A stretch of DNA of 64,000 nt, from positions 115,001-179,000 of the forward strand of contig NZ_VNIB01000007.1 of assembly GCF_008124615.1 (NCBI RefSeq), read 5' to 3'. A program made the translations under genes and the position numbers. Every line of letters begins with the position of its first letter. Positions within the stretch are counted from its first letter, which is position 1. Below, piece after piece: positions 1-10,369 of the stretch. Origin of the DNA: Geothermobacter ehrlichii (GTDB lineage: Bacteria; Desulfobacterota; Desulfuromonadia; Desulfuromonadales; Geothermobacteraceae). The notes under the pieces were generated by a model that saw nothing but the letters and a program-made list of their open reading frames with translations, made no database searches and was not told where the DNA came from.

Positions 1-792
1 GTAGTAGCGGACCATCAGCTCGTCGGAGATGCTCATGGTCTTGCCGTAGATCTCCTTCGGCGGCTCGGTGATGCCGATGTAGTTTCCGAGTGACTTGCTC
101 ATCTTGTTGACGCCGTCCAGCCCCTCGAGCAGCGGCATGGTCAGCACCGTCTGCGGCCGCTGGCCGACCTGCTTCTGCAGTTCGCGCCCGACCAGCAGGT
201 TGAACTTCTGGTCAGTTCCGCCCAGCTCGACATCCGCCTGCAGGGCGACCGAATCGTACCCCTGCACCAGCGGATAGAGAAATTCGTGGATGGCGATCGG
301 CTGCTGGCTGGTGAACCGCTTGTGAAAATCGTCCCGCTCCAGCATGCGCGCCACCGTGTAGCGCGACGCCAGGGTGATCATCTCCGAGGAGGTCATCTTC
401 CCCATCCAGGTGCTGTTGAAGGCGATTTCCGTCCGCGCCGGATCGAGGATCTTGAACACCTGCTCGCGGTAGGTTTCGGCGTTTTCCAGCACCTGCTCGC
501 GGGTCAGCGGCTTGCGGGTCTCGTTCTTGCCGGTCGGATCGCCGATCATGCCGGTGAAGTCGCCGATCAGGAAGATGACCTGGTGTCCCAGGTCCTGAAA
601 CTGCTTCAGCTTCTGGATCAGCACCGTATGGCCCACATGCAGATCGGGCGCCGTCGGATCGAACCCGGCCTTGATCCGCAGCGGCTTGCCGCTTTCGATC
701 GACCTGGCAAGCTTCTCCTCCAGCTCGCTTTCCACCAGAATCTCCACCGCGCCGCGGCGGATGACCGCCATCTGTTCGCTGACTGATTTCAT
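1..792 (-). CDS. tyrS: tyrosyl-tRNA synthetase (N-terminal 264 residues; runs off the window)
   Basis: Charges tRNA-Tyr with tyrosine in the cytoplasm. Reading the minus strand from the ATG at 792 gives an open frame to the window edge with no stop, so the gene continues to the left. The class I signatures are both present: HVGH at residues 52-55 (the HIGH motif, followed by [11 protein letters not shown]) and KMSKS at residues 230-234. The segment [13 protein letters not shown] just before KMSKS is typical of the bacterial TyrS catalytic domain. The C-terminal anticodon-binding/S4 part lies outside. The start codon is about 20 bp downstream of the ymdB stop, so co-transcription with ymdB and rny is likely. 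Confidence 0.95.
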   Translation of the reverse strand, partial: MKSVSEQMAVIRRGAVEILVESELEEKLARSIESGKPLRIKAGFDPTAPDLHVGHTVLIQKLKQFQDLGHQVIFLIGDFTGMIGDPTGKNETRKPLTREQVLENAETYREQVFKILDPARTEIAFNSTWMGKMTSSEMITLASRYTVARMLERDDFHKRFTSQQPIAIHEFLYPLVQGYDSVALQADVELGGTDQKFNLLVGRELQKQVGQRPQTVLTMPLLEGLDGVNKMSKSLGNYIGITEPPKEIYGKTMSISDELMVRYY

Positions 793-812
793 GAAAAACC
801 TCGATTCCCTCG

Positions 813-1598
813 TTATTCGCCCGGTTCCTGAATGATGCGTATGTCGGTCGCCCGGCCCGTTTCGACATCGATGGTGCAGAGAGTGCCGTTGAGCCAGGGA
901 TCCTTCTTGGCGATGTCGAACTTGACCGGCATCTGGGTCAGAAACTTTTCGATCGCCAGCTCCTTGCGGATGCCGATGACCGAATCGCGGCTGCCGGTCA
1001 TGCCGGCGTCCGTCTGATAGGCCGTCCCGCCCGGCAGGATTCGCGCGTCGGCGGTCGGCACATGGGTATGGGTGCCAACGACCAGCGAAACCCGCCCGTC
1101 GAGGTAGTGCCCCATGGCGGCCTTTTCGCTGGTCGCCTCGGCGTGAAAGTCGACCAGGATTACCGGCGTCTGCCGACGCAGCTCCTCCACCAGCCGGTCG
1201 GCGGTCCGGAACGGACAGTCGAGAGCACTCATGAAGACCCGCCCCTCCAGGTTTATGATGCCGACCTTGTGCCCGGCGCTGGTGGCGAAGACGCCGCAGC
1301 CCCGCCCGGGCGCCTGTCCCGGATAGTTGGCCGGCCGCAGCAGGCGGGGCCGGTCGTCGATGAAGCCGCAGACTTCCTTCTTGTCCCAGACATGGTTGCC
1401 GGTGGTCAAGACATCGATCCCGGCATCGAACAGCTCACGGACCACGTCGGCTGTCAACCCGAAGCCGGCGGCCGCGTTCTCGCCGTTGGCCACCACCAGA
1501 TCGACCTGATGTCGGTCGACCAGGCGCGGCAGCAGCCGCTCCACCAGCCGCCGGCCGACCCGACCGACGATGTCACCGATAAAGAGTATGTTCATCAC
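813..1598 (-). CDS. ymdB: YmdB-family metallophosphoesterase
   Basis: 261-residue cytoplasmic dinuclear-metal phosphoesterase of the YmdB/TIGR00282 family, whose characterised members hydrolyse 2',3'-cyclic nucleotides. Family signatures visible in order are the N-terminal [41 protein letters not shown] and [10 protein letters not shown] followed by [10 protein letters not shown]; these supply the metal-binding Asp, Asn and His residues. The length matches the family (about 260). Translation may start at the first or second of two adjacent Met codons. It sits between rny and tyrS; a ymdB gene beside RNase Y is a well-known bacterial arrangement, which fits a role in RNA metabolism. Confidence 0.93.
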   Translation of the reverse strand: MMNILFIGDIVGRVGRRLVERLLPRLVDRHQVDLVVANGENAAAGFGLTADVVRELFDAGIDVLTTGNHVWDKKEVCGFIDDRPRLLRPANYPGQAPGRGCGVFATSAGHKVGIINLEGRVFMSALDCPFRTADRLVEELRRQTPVILVDFHAEATSEKAAMGHYLDGRVSLVVGTHTHVPTADARILPGGTAYQTDAGMTGSRDSVIGIRKELAIEKFLTQMPVKFDIAKKDPWLNGTLCTIDVETGRATDIRIIQEPGE

Positions 1599-1623
1599 TG
1601 ACCGATCCGCCCCGGTCGCAACG

Positions 1624-1654
1624 AACCGCCGGACGGACGAGCCGGCCGGCGGTT
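1624..1654. other. GC-rich hairpin in the rny-ymdB gap
   Basis: AACCGCCGG (1624-1632) and CCGGCGGTT (1646-1654) form a perfect 9-bp stem around a 13-nt loop in the 81-bp gap between rny and ymdB. No T-run follows on the minus strand, so it is not a classical terminator; it could be a processing or stabilising element in the transcript. Confidence 0.4.
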
Positions 1655-1679
1655 TCGGTCGACCATGCGGGCACCTGGT

Positions 1680-3245
<1,566 letters not shown>

Positions 3246-3300
3246 GACGTCATCCTCCGTTTCCGGTTTTCGGCCCTCGGGCCGTTCTGTCCCCTCTTAA

Positions 3301-3442
3301 CAGGGTGTTGAAAAACGTCATGAGGGCGGGCGGGACAAGGCGAAACCAGTCGAAAAAGCGCAGTTTGCAAACTCGGCAAATGAGCATTTTGCGACTGTTT
3401 TCAACGCTGTATCGCCAACCGCAATAGTTTTTCAACACGCTG
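3301..3442. repeat. 142-bp MITE-like element with 16-bp terminal inverted repeats
   Basis: The ends CAGGGTGTTGAAAAAC (3301-3316) and GTTTTTCAACACGCTG (3427-3442) are inverted repeats matching at 15 of 16 bases. The element has no credible coding capacity and abuts the stop codon of the 5-FCL gene. Single ends of similar type occur at about 16410 (GCTGCTGAAAAAGG) and 35720 (AGGCCGTTGAAAAACG). It could also act as a bidirectional terminator between rny and the 5-FCL gene. Confidence 0.6.
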
Positions 3443-4012
3443 TCAAAGATCGAAACCGGCGAACTCCTTCACCCCGGTCTCGGTCACCAGAACATGCAGC
3501 CGCACGTCATGCTCCTCGCGCGGCACATGGTCGACAACCTGCAAATCGAAAGCCAGCCCTACCCGCAGCGGACGGCAGCCGTGTCCGGCAAGGGCCCGGT
3601 CGTAATAGCCGCGGCCGTAGCCCAGCCGATGTCCGTCGCGATCGAAAACCACCCCCGGCACCACCAGCAGGTCGACGGCGACGAGCTCGACCCGCTCGTC
3701 GCCGGCAGGCTCCCTGACGCCGAAGGTCCCCTCGATCCAGCCGGTGTCGGGACCGACCGCCAGAAACTCGAGCCGTTCGCCGCGAACCCGCGGATAGACC
3801 ACCCGCTTGCCGTCTGCCCACGCCTGTCGACAGAGCAGATCGGTGGCGACCTCGTTGCGAATCGGGCGGTAGAGCCCGACACAGCCGGCACGCGCGAAAT
3901 GCCGCGTGGCCAGCAGGCGCTGCTGAACCGCCCGACTGCGGCGCGCATGACATTCGGCGTCGAGAGCGGCGCGGCGTTCAAGCACCAACGATCGAAGGGT
4001 GCGTTTGGGCAC
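3443..4012 (-). CDS. 5-formyltetrahydrofolate cyclo-ligase
   Basis: 189-residue cytoplasmic enzyme that converts 5-formyl-THF to 5,10-methenyl-THF using ATP, returning a storage folate to one-carbon metabolism. The family signature GYGRGYYDRAL follows VVPGVVFDRDGHRL, and the N-terminal Arg/Lys-rich helix is normal for the family. The length is typical (about 190). It lies downstream of zapA with a 320-bp non-coding gap, the classic proteobacterial zapA-6S RNA-ygfA arrangement. The stop codon is immediately followed by a MITE-like repeat. Confidence 0.93.
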   Translation of the reverse strand: MPKRTLRSLVLERRAALDAECHARRSRAVQQRLLATRHFARAGCVGLYRPIRNEVATDLLCRQAWADGKRVVYPRVRGERLEFLAVGPDTGWIEGTFGVREPAGDERVELVAVDLLVVPGVVFDRDGHRLGYGRGYYDRALAGHGCRPLRVGLAFDLQVVDHVPREEHDVRLHVLVTETGVKEFAGFDL

Positions 4013-4035
4013 GACAGGGACTCCCCTTCGGGCTG

Positions 4036-4308
4036 TTCCCCGAGGAAGCCGCAGATAGGAATGGTCAGAACATGGCCCGGCAGGGCCGGAAGGTCGCTGG
4101 CTGGTCAGGCTGTGCGGGTTTCTGTTGCAACTCTCCTGTGCGGCGCCTGGACGCCGTCGCGGTGCAGTCGTTCCGGATGCGATCGTTCGCTCGTTCTCAT
4201 ATCCGCCAGAAAACCCGCTTCGCTCGTTGCTTGCTGCGATTTACCTGGATAAGCGTCCTGGGACGCGAACCTGTCTGCTCCAATCTATCTGAAAACTCCC
4301 CGAGGAGT
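4036..4308 (-). ncRNA. ssrS: candidate 6S RNA
   Basis: The 320-bp gap between zapA and the 5-FCL gene has no credible ORF. In proteobacteria this position holds 6S RNA, which binds the sigma70 RNA polymerase holoenzyme. On the minus strand a two-part closing stem can be drawn: TCCTCGGGGAG (4306-4296) can pair with CTTCCTCGGGGAA (4048-4036), and CAGATAG (4291-4285) with CTATCTG (4058-4052). This resembles the terminal stem of the E. coli RNA. Local hairpins occur inside. Caution: about 240-273 nt is longer than the usual 180-200 nt, and both CTCGGGGAG-like arms are also self-complementary, so the identity rests mainly on synteny plus the stem. Confidence 0.55.
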
Positions 4309-4332
4309 GTCTGTTCCGCTGCGGACCTGCCT

Positions 4333-4614
4333 TCACTCCGCCTCGCAGGCCGCCTCGACCCGGCGCAGCAGCCGCTCGAGCCGTTCGCTTCCGCCCGCCT
4401 CTTCCCGGCGGTCGGCCAGGTCGAGATAGGCTTCGACCACGTTGAGCAGGGTCAGGACGGTGATCTGGTGCGTGTCGGCGGTGGGCGCCTGGGCGGCGAC
4501 TTCGTTCAGCCTGTCGTTGACGAAACCGGCGACCCGGGCGATCCGCTCCGGAGAAGCGTCGCTCCGAACCGTGTACTGCTGGCCGAGAATGGTCACCTGA
4601 ACCGATCGCTTCAC
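4333..4614 (-). CDS. zapA: cell division protein ZapA
   Basis: 93-residue cytoplasmic FtsZ-ring-associated protein that promotes FtsZ bundling. The N-terminal beta-strand region MKRSVQVTILGQQYTVRSD followed by ERIARVAGFVNDRLNEV matches the ZapA globular head. The C-terminal half is a helix/coiled coil (TLLNVVEAYLDLADRREEA) as in the family. Length is normal (about 90-110). It follows the ZapB-like gene by 43 bp and precedes the candidate 6S RNA and the 5-FCL gene, a conserved gene order. Confidence 0.92.
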   Translation of the reverse strand: MKRSVQVTILGQQYTVRSDASPERIARVAGFVNDRLNEVAAQAPTADTHQITVLTLLNVVEAYLDLADRREEAGGSERLERLLRRVEAACEAE

Positions 4615-4657
4615 ACCCGCACCCGTTTGTCCACCGCCGGCGACGCCGGAAGAACCG

Positions 4658-4840
4658 TCAGTCGAGGAGGGGTTCCAGCCGGGCCAGAATGCGGTCGACC
4701 TCGGCGGCGACCTCCCCGCGTTCCCGGTGCAGCAGCCGGTTCTCCTCCCGCAGGCGGCGGCATTCCTCGCGTAGCGCCTGGTGACGTTCGATCAGTCGGT
4801 CGATCTCCGCTTCAAGACGGTCGACCACATCCGCCATCAC
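4658..4840 (-). CDS. small coiled-coil protein, ZapB-like
   Basis: 60 residues, almost entirely one charged helix (LEAEIDRLIERHQALREECRRLREENRLLHRER) with heptad-like Leu spacing. This matches the size and character of ZapB-type cell-division coiled coils, which bind ZapA, and it is directly upstream of zapA in the same transcription direction. Two adjacent Met codons allow a start one residue later. Sequence alone cannot separate ZapB from other short coiled coils, so the name rests on context. Confidence 0.65.
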   Translation of the reverse strand: MMADVVDRLEAEIDRLIERHQALREECRRLREENRLLHRERGEVAAEVDRILARLEPLLD

Positions 4841-4889
4841 ACCCTCCCGACCCGCCTGCCTTTTGGCGGGCAGGGTTAAACTTACGAAA

Positions 4890-4918
4890 AGTTTAGGGAA
4901 CTGCTCAGGTCAAGTCAA
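4890..4918 (-). promoter_or_regulatory. sigma70-type promoter for the zapB-like/zapA operon
   Basis: On the minus strand TTGACT (4918-4913), a 17-bp spacer and TAAACT (4895-4890) make a near-consensus promoter in the 98-bp gap between ftsY and the ZapB-like gene. Predicted start is near 4883, giving a leader of about 40 nt. It would drive the ZapB-like gene, zapA, the candidate 6S RNA and the 5-FCL gene. Confidence 0.7.
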
Positions 4919-4938
4919 CATTGAATTGACGGCGGCAG

Positions 4939-6282
4939 TCATTTCTCGAACAGGGCCCGGACGAACATCTCCGGCTCGAAGGGCCGCAGATCCTCGATCC
5001 CCTCGCCGATGCCGACAAAACGCACCGGCAGCTGCAGGTCGTTGGCGATGGCGACCACGATGCCGCCGCGGGCGGTCCCGTCCAGCTTGGTCAGCACCAG
5101 GCCGGTCACCTCGACCGCCTCCTTGAACAGCCGCGCCTGGACCAGGGCGTTCTGCCCGGTGGTGGCGTCGAGCACCAGCAGGGTTTCGTGCGGTGCCTCC
5201 GGAATCTCCCGGGCCAGCACACGCCGCACCTTCTTCAGCTCCTCCATCAGGTTGACCTTGGTGTGCAGCCGTCCGGCGGTGTCGAGCAGCAGGATGTCGG
5301 CGCCACGGGCGACCGCCGCCTTGGCGGCGTCGAAGGCGACAGCGGCCGGGTCGGCCCCCTCGGCGTGCCGCACGATGTCGACGCCGGCGCGACCGGCCCA
5401 GACCTCGAGCTGGTCGGCGGCGGCGGCGCGAAAGGTATCGCCGGCGCCGAGCAGGACCTTCTTGCCCTGCGCGGTCCACAGATGCGCCAGCTTGCCGATG
5501 GTGGTCGTCTTGCCGACGCCGTTCACGCCGACCACCATAACCACCATCGGCCCCGGACGATCGAGATCGAAGGGCGTATCGACCTCCGCGAGGCGGCGGG
5601 ACATCTCCTGCTGCAGCACCTGGCGCACCATCTGCGGGTCGGCGGCGGCGTCGCGGGCCATGCGCTGCTCGATGGCCGCGATCAGCGCCTGCGTGGTCTG
5701 CATGCCGAGATCGGCGGTGATCAGGATCTCTTCCAGTTCCTCGATCAGCTCGGCGTCGACCTTGCCGCGCCCCCCCAGCAGGGTGTCGATGCGGCCGACC
5801 AGGCCGGCCTGAGTCTTGGCCAGCCCCCGACGCATGCGCTGAAAGAGACTGGCCGGCTCCTCCGGCGGAGCCTCTGCCGCCTGGTCGGCCGTCGGTTCGG
5901 CCTCTTCGCCTGCCGGTTCGGCTTCTTCAGCCACCGGCTCAACCCCGGTGTCGGTCACCAACGGCTCCTCAGCGGCAACGGCCCGCGGTTCCGGCACCTC
6001 GGCAACCGCCTCGGCCGGGGCCTCTTCGCCGGCCGTTTCCGCCGGGACTTCTTTCGCCGGCCGTTCCGGCTCCCTGCGTTCTTCCGGCTCTTCTTCGCCG
6101 GTGGCAGCCGGCTTCCGGCCGCCGCGCAGGCGGAAAAGGACCAGGATCAGAATCAGGACCAGAAAGGTCGCCAGAAGAAAAAGCAGCCCGAAGGCCGCCG
6201 CCGTTTTCTGGGTCTCGGGAACCCCGAGCCCGACCAGCCAGTCGCCCAGCTGCTGTACCAGTTGCGTCATCTGTTCGTTCAT
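4939..6282 (-). CDS. ftsY: signal recognition particle receptor FtsY
   Basis: 447-residue SRP-GTPase receptor that docks SRP-ribosome complexes at the inner membrane. Order seen: an N-terminal hydrophobic segment (about 28-51), an acidic Glu/Ala/Pro-rich linker (about 60-145), the helical N domain (about 150-235) and the G domain. GTPase motifs are G1 GVNGVGKT (252-259), G2 DTFRAAA (282-288), G3 DTAGR (334-338) and G4 TKLDG near the end. The N-terminal hydrophobic stretch makes it a clear single-TM form, unlike E. coli FtsY, which associates peripherally. It lies downstream of smc and a roadblock gene, and smc-ftsY adjacency is common. Confidence 0.97.
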   Translation of the reverse strand: MNEQMTQLVQQLGDWLVGLGVPETQKTAAAFGLLFLLATFLVLILILVLFRLRGGRKPAATGEEEPEERREPERPAKEVPAETAGEEAPAEAVAEVPEPRAVAAEEPLVTDTGVEPVAEEAEPAGEEAEPTADQAAEAPPEEPASLFQRMRRGLAKTQAGLVGRIDTLLGGRGKVDAELIEELEEILITADLGMQTTQALIAAIEQRMARDAAADPQMVRQVLQQEMSRRLAEVDTPFDLDRPGPMVVMVVGVNGVGKTTTIGKLAHLWTAQGKKVLLGAGDTFRAAAADQLEVWAGRAGVDIVRHAEGADPAAVAFDAAKAAVARGADILLLDTAGRLHTKVNLMEELKKVRRVLAREIPEAPHETLLVLDATTGQNALVQARLFKEAVEVTGLVLTKLDGTARGGIVVAIANDLQLPVRFVGIGEGIEDLRPFEPEMFVRALFEK

Positions 6283-6317
6283 CGTGTACTGCTTCCGTTT
6301 CGCCCGTCCCGCAGGAA

Positions 6318-6677
6318 TCAGGCGATCTCCTCTCTCAGTTTCTGCCGACAGCGGCGCGCCTCGAACAGGGCACGGCCCATGGCGCGCCGGTTTTCAAAGG
6401 TGACGACGAAGAAGTATTCGCTGTCCAGCGGCAAAATCAGGGTCTGCCGCCAGCTGGTGGTGATCAGGATCTCCTCCAGCTCATTCCCCTCGGCCCGGCG
6501 GACAGCACGCCGCATGCTATCGAGAATCAGCCCCTTGTGCGCCCCGATCACCTTCAGTTCGTATTCGTCGATCCGTCCGACCTGGTCGACGGCCTCCCCC
6601 TCCCAGTCGACGATGATCGCCCCCAGGGAGCCGGGAATGCGGTCGAGCATCTCTTTCAGGGTCCGCTTGAAGGGCAT
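6318..6677 (-). CDS. roadblock/LC7-type domain protein
   Basis: 119 residues. The fold signature is that of roadblock/LC7 (MglB-like) proteins: an N-terminal helix, the strand SLGAIIVDWEGEAVDQVGR, a central helix, then ITTSWRQTLILPLDSEYFFVVTF as the paired strands and a C-terminal helix. Such proteins commonly dimerise and regulate small Ras-like GTPases such as MglA; no small GTPase gene is next to it. It sits between smc (15-bp gap) and ftsY (35-bp gap) in one transcription unit, which hints at a link to membrane targeting or chromosome organisation. The function here is unknown. Confidence 0.75.
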   Translation of the reverse strand: MPFKRTLKEMLDRIPGSLGAIIVDWEGEAVDQVGRIDEYELKVIGAHKGLILDSMRRAVRRAEGNELEEILITTSWRQTLILPLDSEYFFVVTFENRRAMGRALFEARRCRQKLREEIA

Positions 6678-6692
6678 GGCATCTCATCCCGT

Positions 6693-9600
6693 TCAGAATT
6701 CGTTGATCCTGACCGACACCAGCCGGGACACCCCCGGCTCCTGCATCGTCACCCCGTAAAGGGTGTCGGCCATCTCCATGGTCCGCTTGTTGTGGGTGAT
6801 GATGATGAACTGCGACAGCGCCGACATCTCCTTCACCATCTCGTTGAAACGACCGATATTGGCCTCGTCCAGCGGCGCGTCGACCTCGTCGAGCAGACAG
6901 AAGGGAGACGGCTTGATCAGGAAGATGGCGAAAATCAGCGCCACCGCCGTCAGCGCCTTCTCCCCACCGGAGAGCAGAGTCACCCCCTGCAGCTTCTTGC
7001 CCGGCGGCTGGGCGATGATGTCGATGCCCGTTTCCAGCAGGTCGTCCTCGTCGGTCAGGCGCAGCTCGGCGCGACCGCCCTGGAACAGGCGCGGAAAGAC
7101 CTCCTGGAACTTGGCGTTGACCTGGTCGAAGGTCTCCCTGAACCGCTTGCGGGTGGTGCGGTTGATCTTGGCGATGGCCGTCTGCAGACCGTGCAGCGAC
7201 TGCCGCAGATCCTCCTGCTGCTCCAGCAGGAAACGGGCCCGCTCCTCCAGCTCGCGGTATTCGTCGATGGCGGTCAGGTTGACCTCGCCGATCCCCTCGA
7301 TGAGGCGCTTCAGCTCCTCGAGACGCCGCTCGGCCGCCTGCTGGTCGATTTCCGGCTCGTCCTCGACCTCTTCCAGGTCGTTCAGATCGAGCCGGTAGCG
7401 ATCGAGAAAGGACTGCCGCAGATGCTCCAGGGCCAGCTGCTTCTCCCGCAGCTGCAGCTGCAGGCCGCCGACCTCCTCACGCACCCGGTTGACCTGCTGC
7501 CGCAGCTCGCGCAGCCGGTCTTCCTCCAGCAGCAGCTGCTGCGCCGTCTCCTCGAACCGGTCGCGCTGCCGATCGTATTTCTTCTTCTCTTCCTCGCGGC
7601 GGGCGAAGAGTACCTCCAGCCGCTGCTGCAGGCTTTCGGCTTCCTGCTGCAGCCTGCGCTGTTCGGCGGTGGCGTCCTCCCGCTCGCCGGCCAGCACCGC
7701 GAGCCGGCCCTGCAGCTCGTGCCGCAACTGCTCCAGCCCCTCGCGGCTGCTGCGGGCTGCGGCCTCCCTCTCCTTCAGGCTGGCAACCTCGACCCGCAGG
7801 CGGGTCAGCCGTTCCCGCGCCTGCTCCTGCTCCCGGCGCTGTTCGGCCAGCGTCGCCGTCAGCTCTTCGATCTCAGCCTCGAGCCGCTGCCGCTCCTCTT
7901 CCTGTTGCCGCAGGCCGTCGGTCGCCTCCTGCAGCAGCCGCTGCAGGTGTTCCCGGTCGCCGTGCAGCTGGTCCTCCTCGAGGCTGAGGACCTCGATCCG
8001 CTGCAGAAGCCGCTCCTCTTCCTGCCGGAAGCGGGCCAGGTCCTTGTCGCTGTCGACCAGCCGCAGTTCCTGCCGGTGGATGGCGGCGGCCAGCTCCTGC
8101 AGCCTTTCCTCGCCCTCGGCGCAGCGGCCGTGCAGCTGTTGCCGCTCCGCCTCGAGCTCCTCCACCCTCCGCTCCAGGCCGGCCAGCCGGTCGGCCAGTT
8201 CCCTGATTTCGCGCTTCTTGTGCAGCAGCCCGCCGCCGGCCGCCGGCGCCGAGCCGCCGGTCCATTCGCCGCGACCGGTCAGGGTATCGCCGTCGCGGGT
8301 CACCAGGGTCACCCCGAACGGCAGGGTGCGCCCGAGCCAGGGGCGAACGTCCTCCACCAGATAGACGCCGGTCAGCAGTCCGCGCAGGCGGGCGTCGTCC
8401 GCTGTCTCGACCAGCTCGGCCAGATGCTTTCCTTCGCTCCAGGCCGGCACCCCGGCGGGCTGCGGACCGCCGAGAAGCAGCGTCGCCCGGCCGCCCTTCT
8501 GCCGCAGCAGGGCGAAGGCCGCCTCGGCGTCGCCGCTGTCGGCCAGCAGCGCCTGCAGCCGTTCGCCGAGCACCGCTTCCACCGCCGTCTCCAGCTCCCG
8601 CGGAACGCCCAGGTGATCGGCCACCAGGCCGCCGAGGCGGGATTTCAGCCCGTCGTCGGCCAGCAGGGTGCGTACCCCGCCGGCATAGCCCTCGAGGTCG
8701 GCCTCGAGCTGGCGCAACGATTCGAGCCGGGAACGGACCCGGTTGAGATCCTCCCGCGCCGTCAGCAGCTCCTCCTCGTTGGTCGTGCGCCGCGCCCGCC
8801 AGCCGTCGAGCTCTTCGCGCACACGCTCCTGCTCCTGTCGCAGGCCGGAATGGCGCTGGCGGTCCTCCTCCAGCCGGCGGCTGCGCTCCTGCGCCTCCTG
8901 CTGCACCCGCGCCAGCTCTTCCTGAATCTCCGCCGCCTCCCGGCGGTTGCGGGCCTTGCGCTCGTCCTGCAGCTCCAACCGGCGACGGGCGTCCTGCTGC
9001 TGGTTCTGCAACCGCGAAAGCCCGGACATAAGGGTGTAAAGTTTTTGCCGCGTCTCCTCGAGCTGCGCGTTCCGCCGCCGTTCGAGCCGCTCCCACTCGG
9101 CCGCCGCCTCGGCCGCCTCGGCCAGCCGCGCCTCGGCTTCGGCCAGCTCGCCGGCCAGCCCGTCGACGGTCCGCTCGAGCGCCTCCTCTTCGTCGTCCAG
9201 CGCCACCAGCCGCTGGCGGACCTCTTCGCTCTCGGCCGCCCGCCGCTCCTTCTGCAGCTCCAGCTTCTCCCGCTGCTGGCGGGCGAAGCTGATCCTCCCC
9301 TCCGCCTGCTGGATCTCGGCGGTCAGATGAAAAACCTGCTCCTGGATGCGGCCCAGCTCCTTCTCCAGTCCGGCCTGCTGCAGCCGCCCCTCGTCGAGCC
9401 GCATCTCCAGCACCTGCAGCTCGCCGCCCAGCCTCTCCAGAACGCCGCCCCCCTCGCGCTCCCCCTTTTCCAGCTCCGCGATCTCGGCGGTCAGCTGGCG
9501 GAAGCGGCGCAGAGCGAAACGGGTTTCGATCCCCTTGAGCTCCTCGCGGTAACGACGGTAACGCTCGGCCTTGTTGGCCTGCCGCTTGAGGCTGGCGAGC

Positions 9601-10211
9601 TGGCGGTTGACCTCGCTGATGATGTCGCCGAGCCGCAGCAGGTTCTGGCGGGTGGCGTCGATCTTGCGGATGGCAGTCTTCTTGCGGGCCTTGAACTTGG
9701 TCACCCCGGCCGCTTCCTCGATCAGAAACCGCCGTTCTTCCGGCTTGGCGTTGAGGATGAAACCGATCTTCCCCTGCTCGATGATCGAGTAGGCGCGGCG
9801 GCCGACGCCGGTGTCCATGAACAGTTCGGCAATGTCGAGCAGCCGACAGGGGGTCTTGTTGAGCAGGTATTCGCTCTCGCCGCTGCGGTAGAGGCGGCGG
9901 GTGACCATGATTTCGGCGTACTGGGCAAAGGCGGGAGGGGCCAGGCCGTCCTCGTTGTCGAAAATGAGAGAGACCTCGGCCATGCCGTGCGGCTTGCGGG
10001 TTTCGCTGCCGTTGAAGATGACATCCTCCATCGACTTGCCGCGCAGGTTACGGGCGCTCTGTTCGCCCATGGCCCAGCGGATGGCGTCGACGATGTTGCT
10101 CTTGCCGCAGCCGTTGGGCCCGACGATGGCGGTCACCCCGTCCTGAAAGTCGATCTCGACCTTGTCGACAAAGGATTTGAAACCGATGATTTCAAGCCGC
10201 TTGATGCGCAT
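6693..10211 (-). CDS. smc: chromosome segregation protein SMC
   Basis: 1172-residue ATPase of the bacterial condensin. Walker A GPNGCGKSN lies near residue 32-40, followed by IVDAIRWAMGEQSARNLRG. Two long coiled coils flank a hinge (roughly 510-630, GYAGGVRTLLADDGLKSRLG onward). The C-terminal head has the signature LSGGEKALTAV and Walker B PFCLLDEVDAPLDEAN. Start: an upstream in-frame ATG at 10235 exists, but the ATG at 10211 gives the conserved N-terminus MRIKRLEIIGFKSF and has a good Shine-Dalgarno run (AGGGGGG) just before it, so I prefer it. No scpA/scpB is in the window. It heads the smc-roadblock-ftsY unit. Confidence 0.97.
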   Translation of the reverse strand: MRIKRLEIIGFKSFVDKVEIDFQDGVTAIVGPNGCGKSNIVDAIRWAMGEQSARNLRGKSMEDVIFNGSETRKPHGMAEVSLIFDNEDGLAPPAFAQYAEIMVTRRLYRSGESEYLLNKTPCRLLDIAELFMDTGVGRRAYSIIEQGKIGFILNAKPEERRFLIEEAAGVTKFKARKKTAIRKIDATRQNLLRLGDIISEVNRQLASLKRQANKAERYRRYREELKGIETRFALRRFRQLTAEIAELEKGEREGGGVLERLGGELQVLEMRLDEGRLQQAGLEKELGRIQEQVFHLTAEIQQAEGRISFARQQREKLELQKERRAAESEEVRQRLVALDDEEEALERTVDGLAGELAEAEARLAEAAEAAAEWERLERRRNAQLEETRQKLYTLMSGLSRLQNQQQDARRRLELQDERKARNRREAAEIQEELARVQQEAQERSRRLEEDRQRHSGLRQEQERVREELDGWRARRTTNEEELLTAREDLNRVRSRLESLRQLEADLEGYAGGVRTLLADDGLKSRLGGLVADHLGVPRELETAVEAVLGERLQALLADSGDAEAAFALLRQKGGRATLLLGGPQPAGVPAWSEGKHLAELVETADDARLRGLLTGVYLVEDVRPWLGRTLPFGVTLVTRDGDTLTGRGEWTGGSAPAAGGGLLHKKREIRELADRLAGLERRVEELEAERQQLHGRCAEGEERLQELAAAIHRQELRLVDSDKDLARFRQEEERLLQRIEVLSLEEDQLHGDREHLQRLLQEATDGLRQQEEERQRLEAEIEELTATLAEQRREQEQARERLTRLRVEVASLKEREAAARSSREGLEQLRHELQGRLAVLAGEREDATAEQRRLQQEAESLQQRLEVLFARREEEKKKYDRQRDRFEETAQQLLLEEDRLRELRQQVNRVREEVGGLQLQLREKQLALEHLRQSFLDRYRLDLNDLEEVEDEPEIDQQAAERRLEELKRLIEGIGEVNLTAIDEYRELEERARFLLEQQEDLRQSLHGLQTAIAKINRTTRKRFRETFDQVNAKFQEVFPRLFQGGRAELRLTDEDDLLETGIDIIAQPPGKKLQGVTLLSGGEKALTAVALIFAIFLIKPSPFCLLDEVDAPLDEANIGRFNEMVKEMSALSQFIIITHNKRTMEMADTLYGVTMQEPGVSRLVSVRINEF

Positions 10212-10333
10212 CCAGCCCCCCTGCGCCGGAGCCATCCCCCGGCGATAGCGGGCTATGGTAGCAATCCAACCCCTCGCTGTAAAGGACTTCGCACCGCCTT
10301 CCGCCGCGCCGCAACCACCCCGCGACCAGCCCC

Positions 10334-10362
10334 TTGCCGAACCGTCGTTCCCTCTCTAAGAT
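10334..10362 (+). promoter_or_regulatory. possible sigma70-type promoter upstream of the pseudouridine synthase gene
   Basis: TTGCCG (10334-10339), a 17-bp spacer and TAAGAT (10357-10362). A transcript from it would begin at about 10368-10370, essentially at the ATG at 10370, so the mRNA could be leaderless. It lies in the divergent gap between smc and this gene. Confidence 0.45.
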
Positions 10363-10369
10363 GGGGGCC

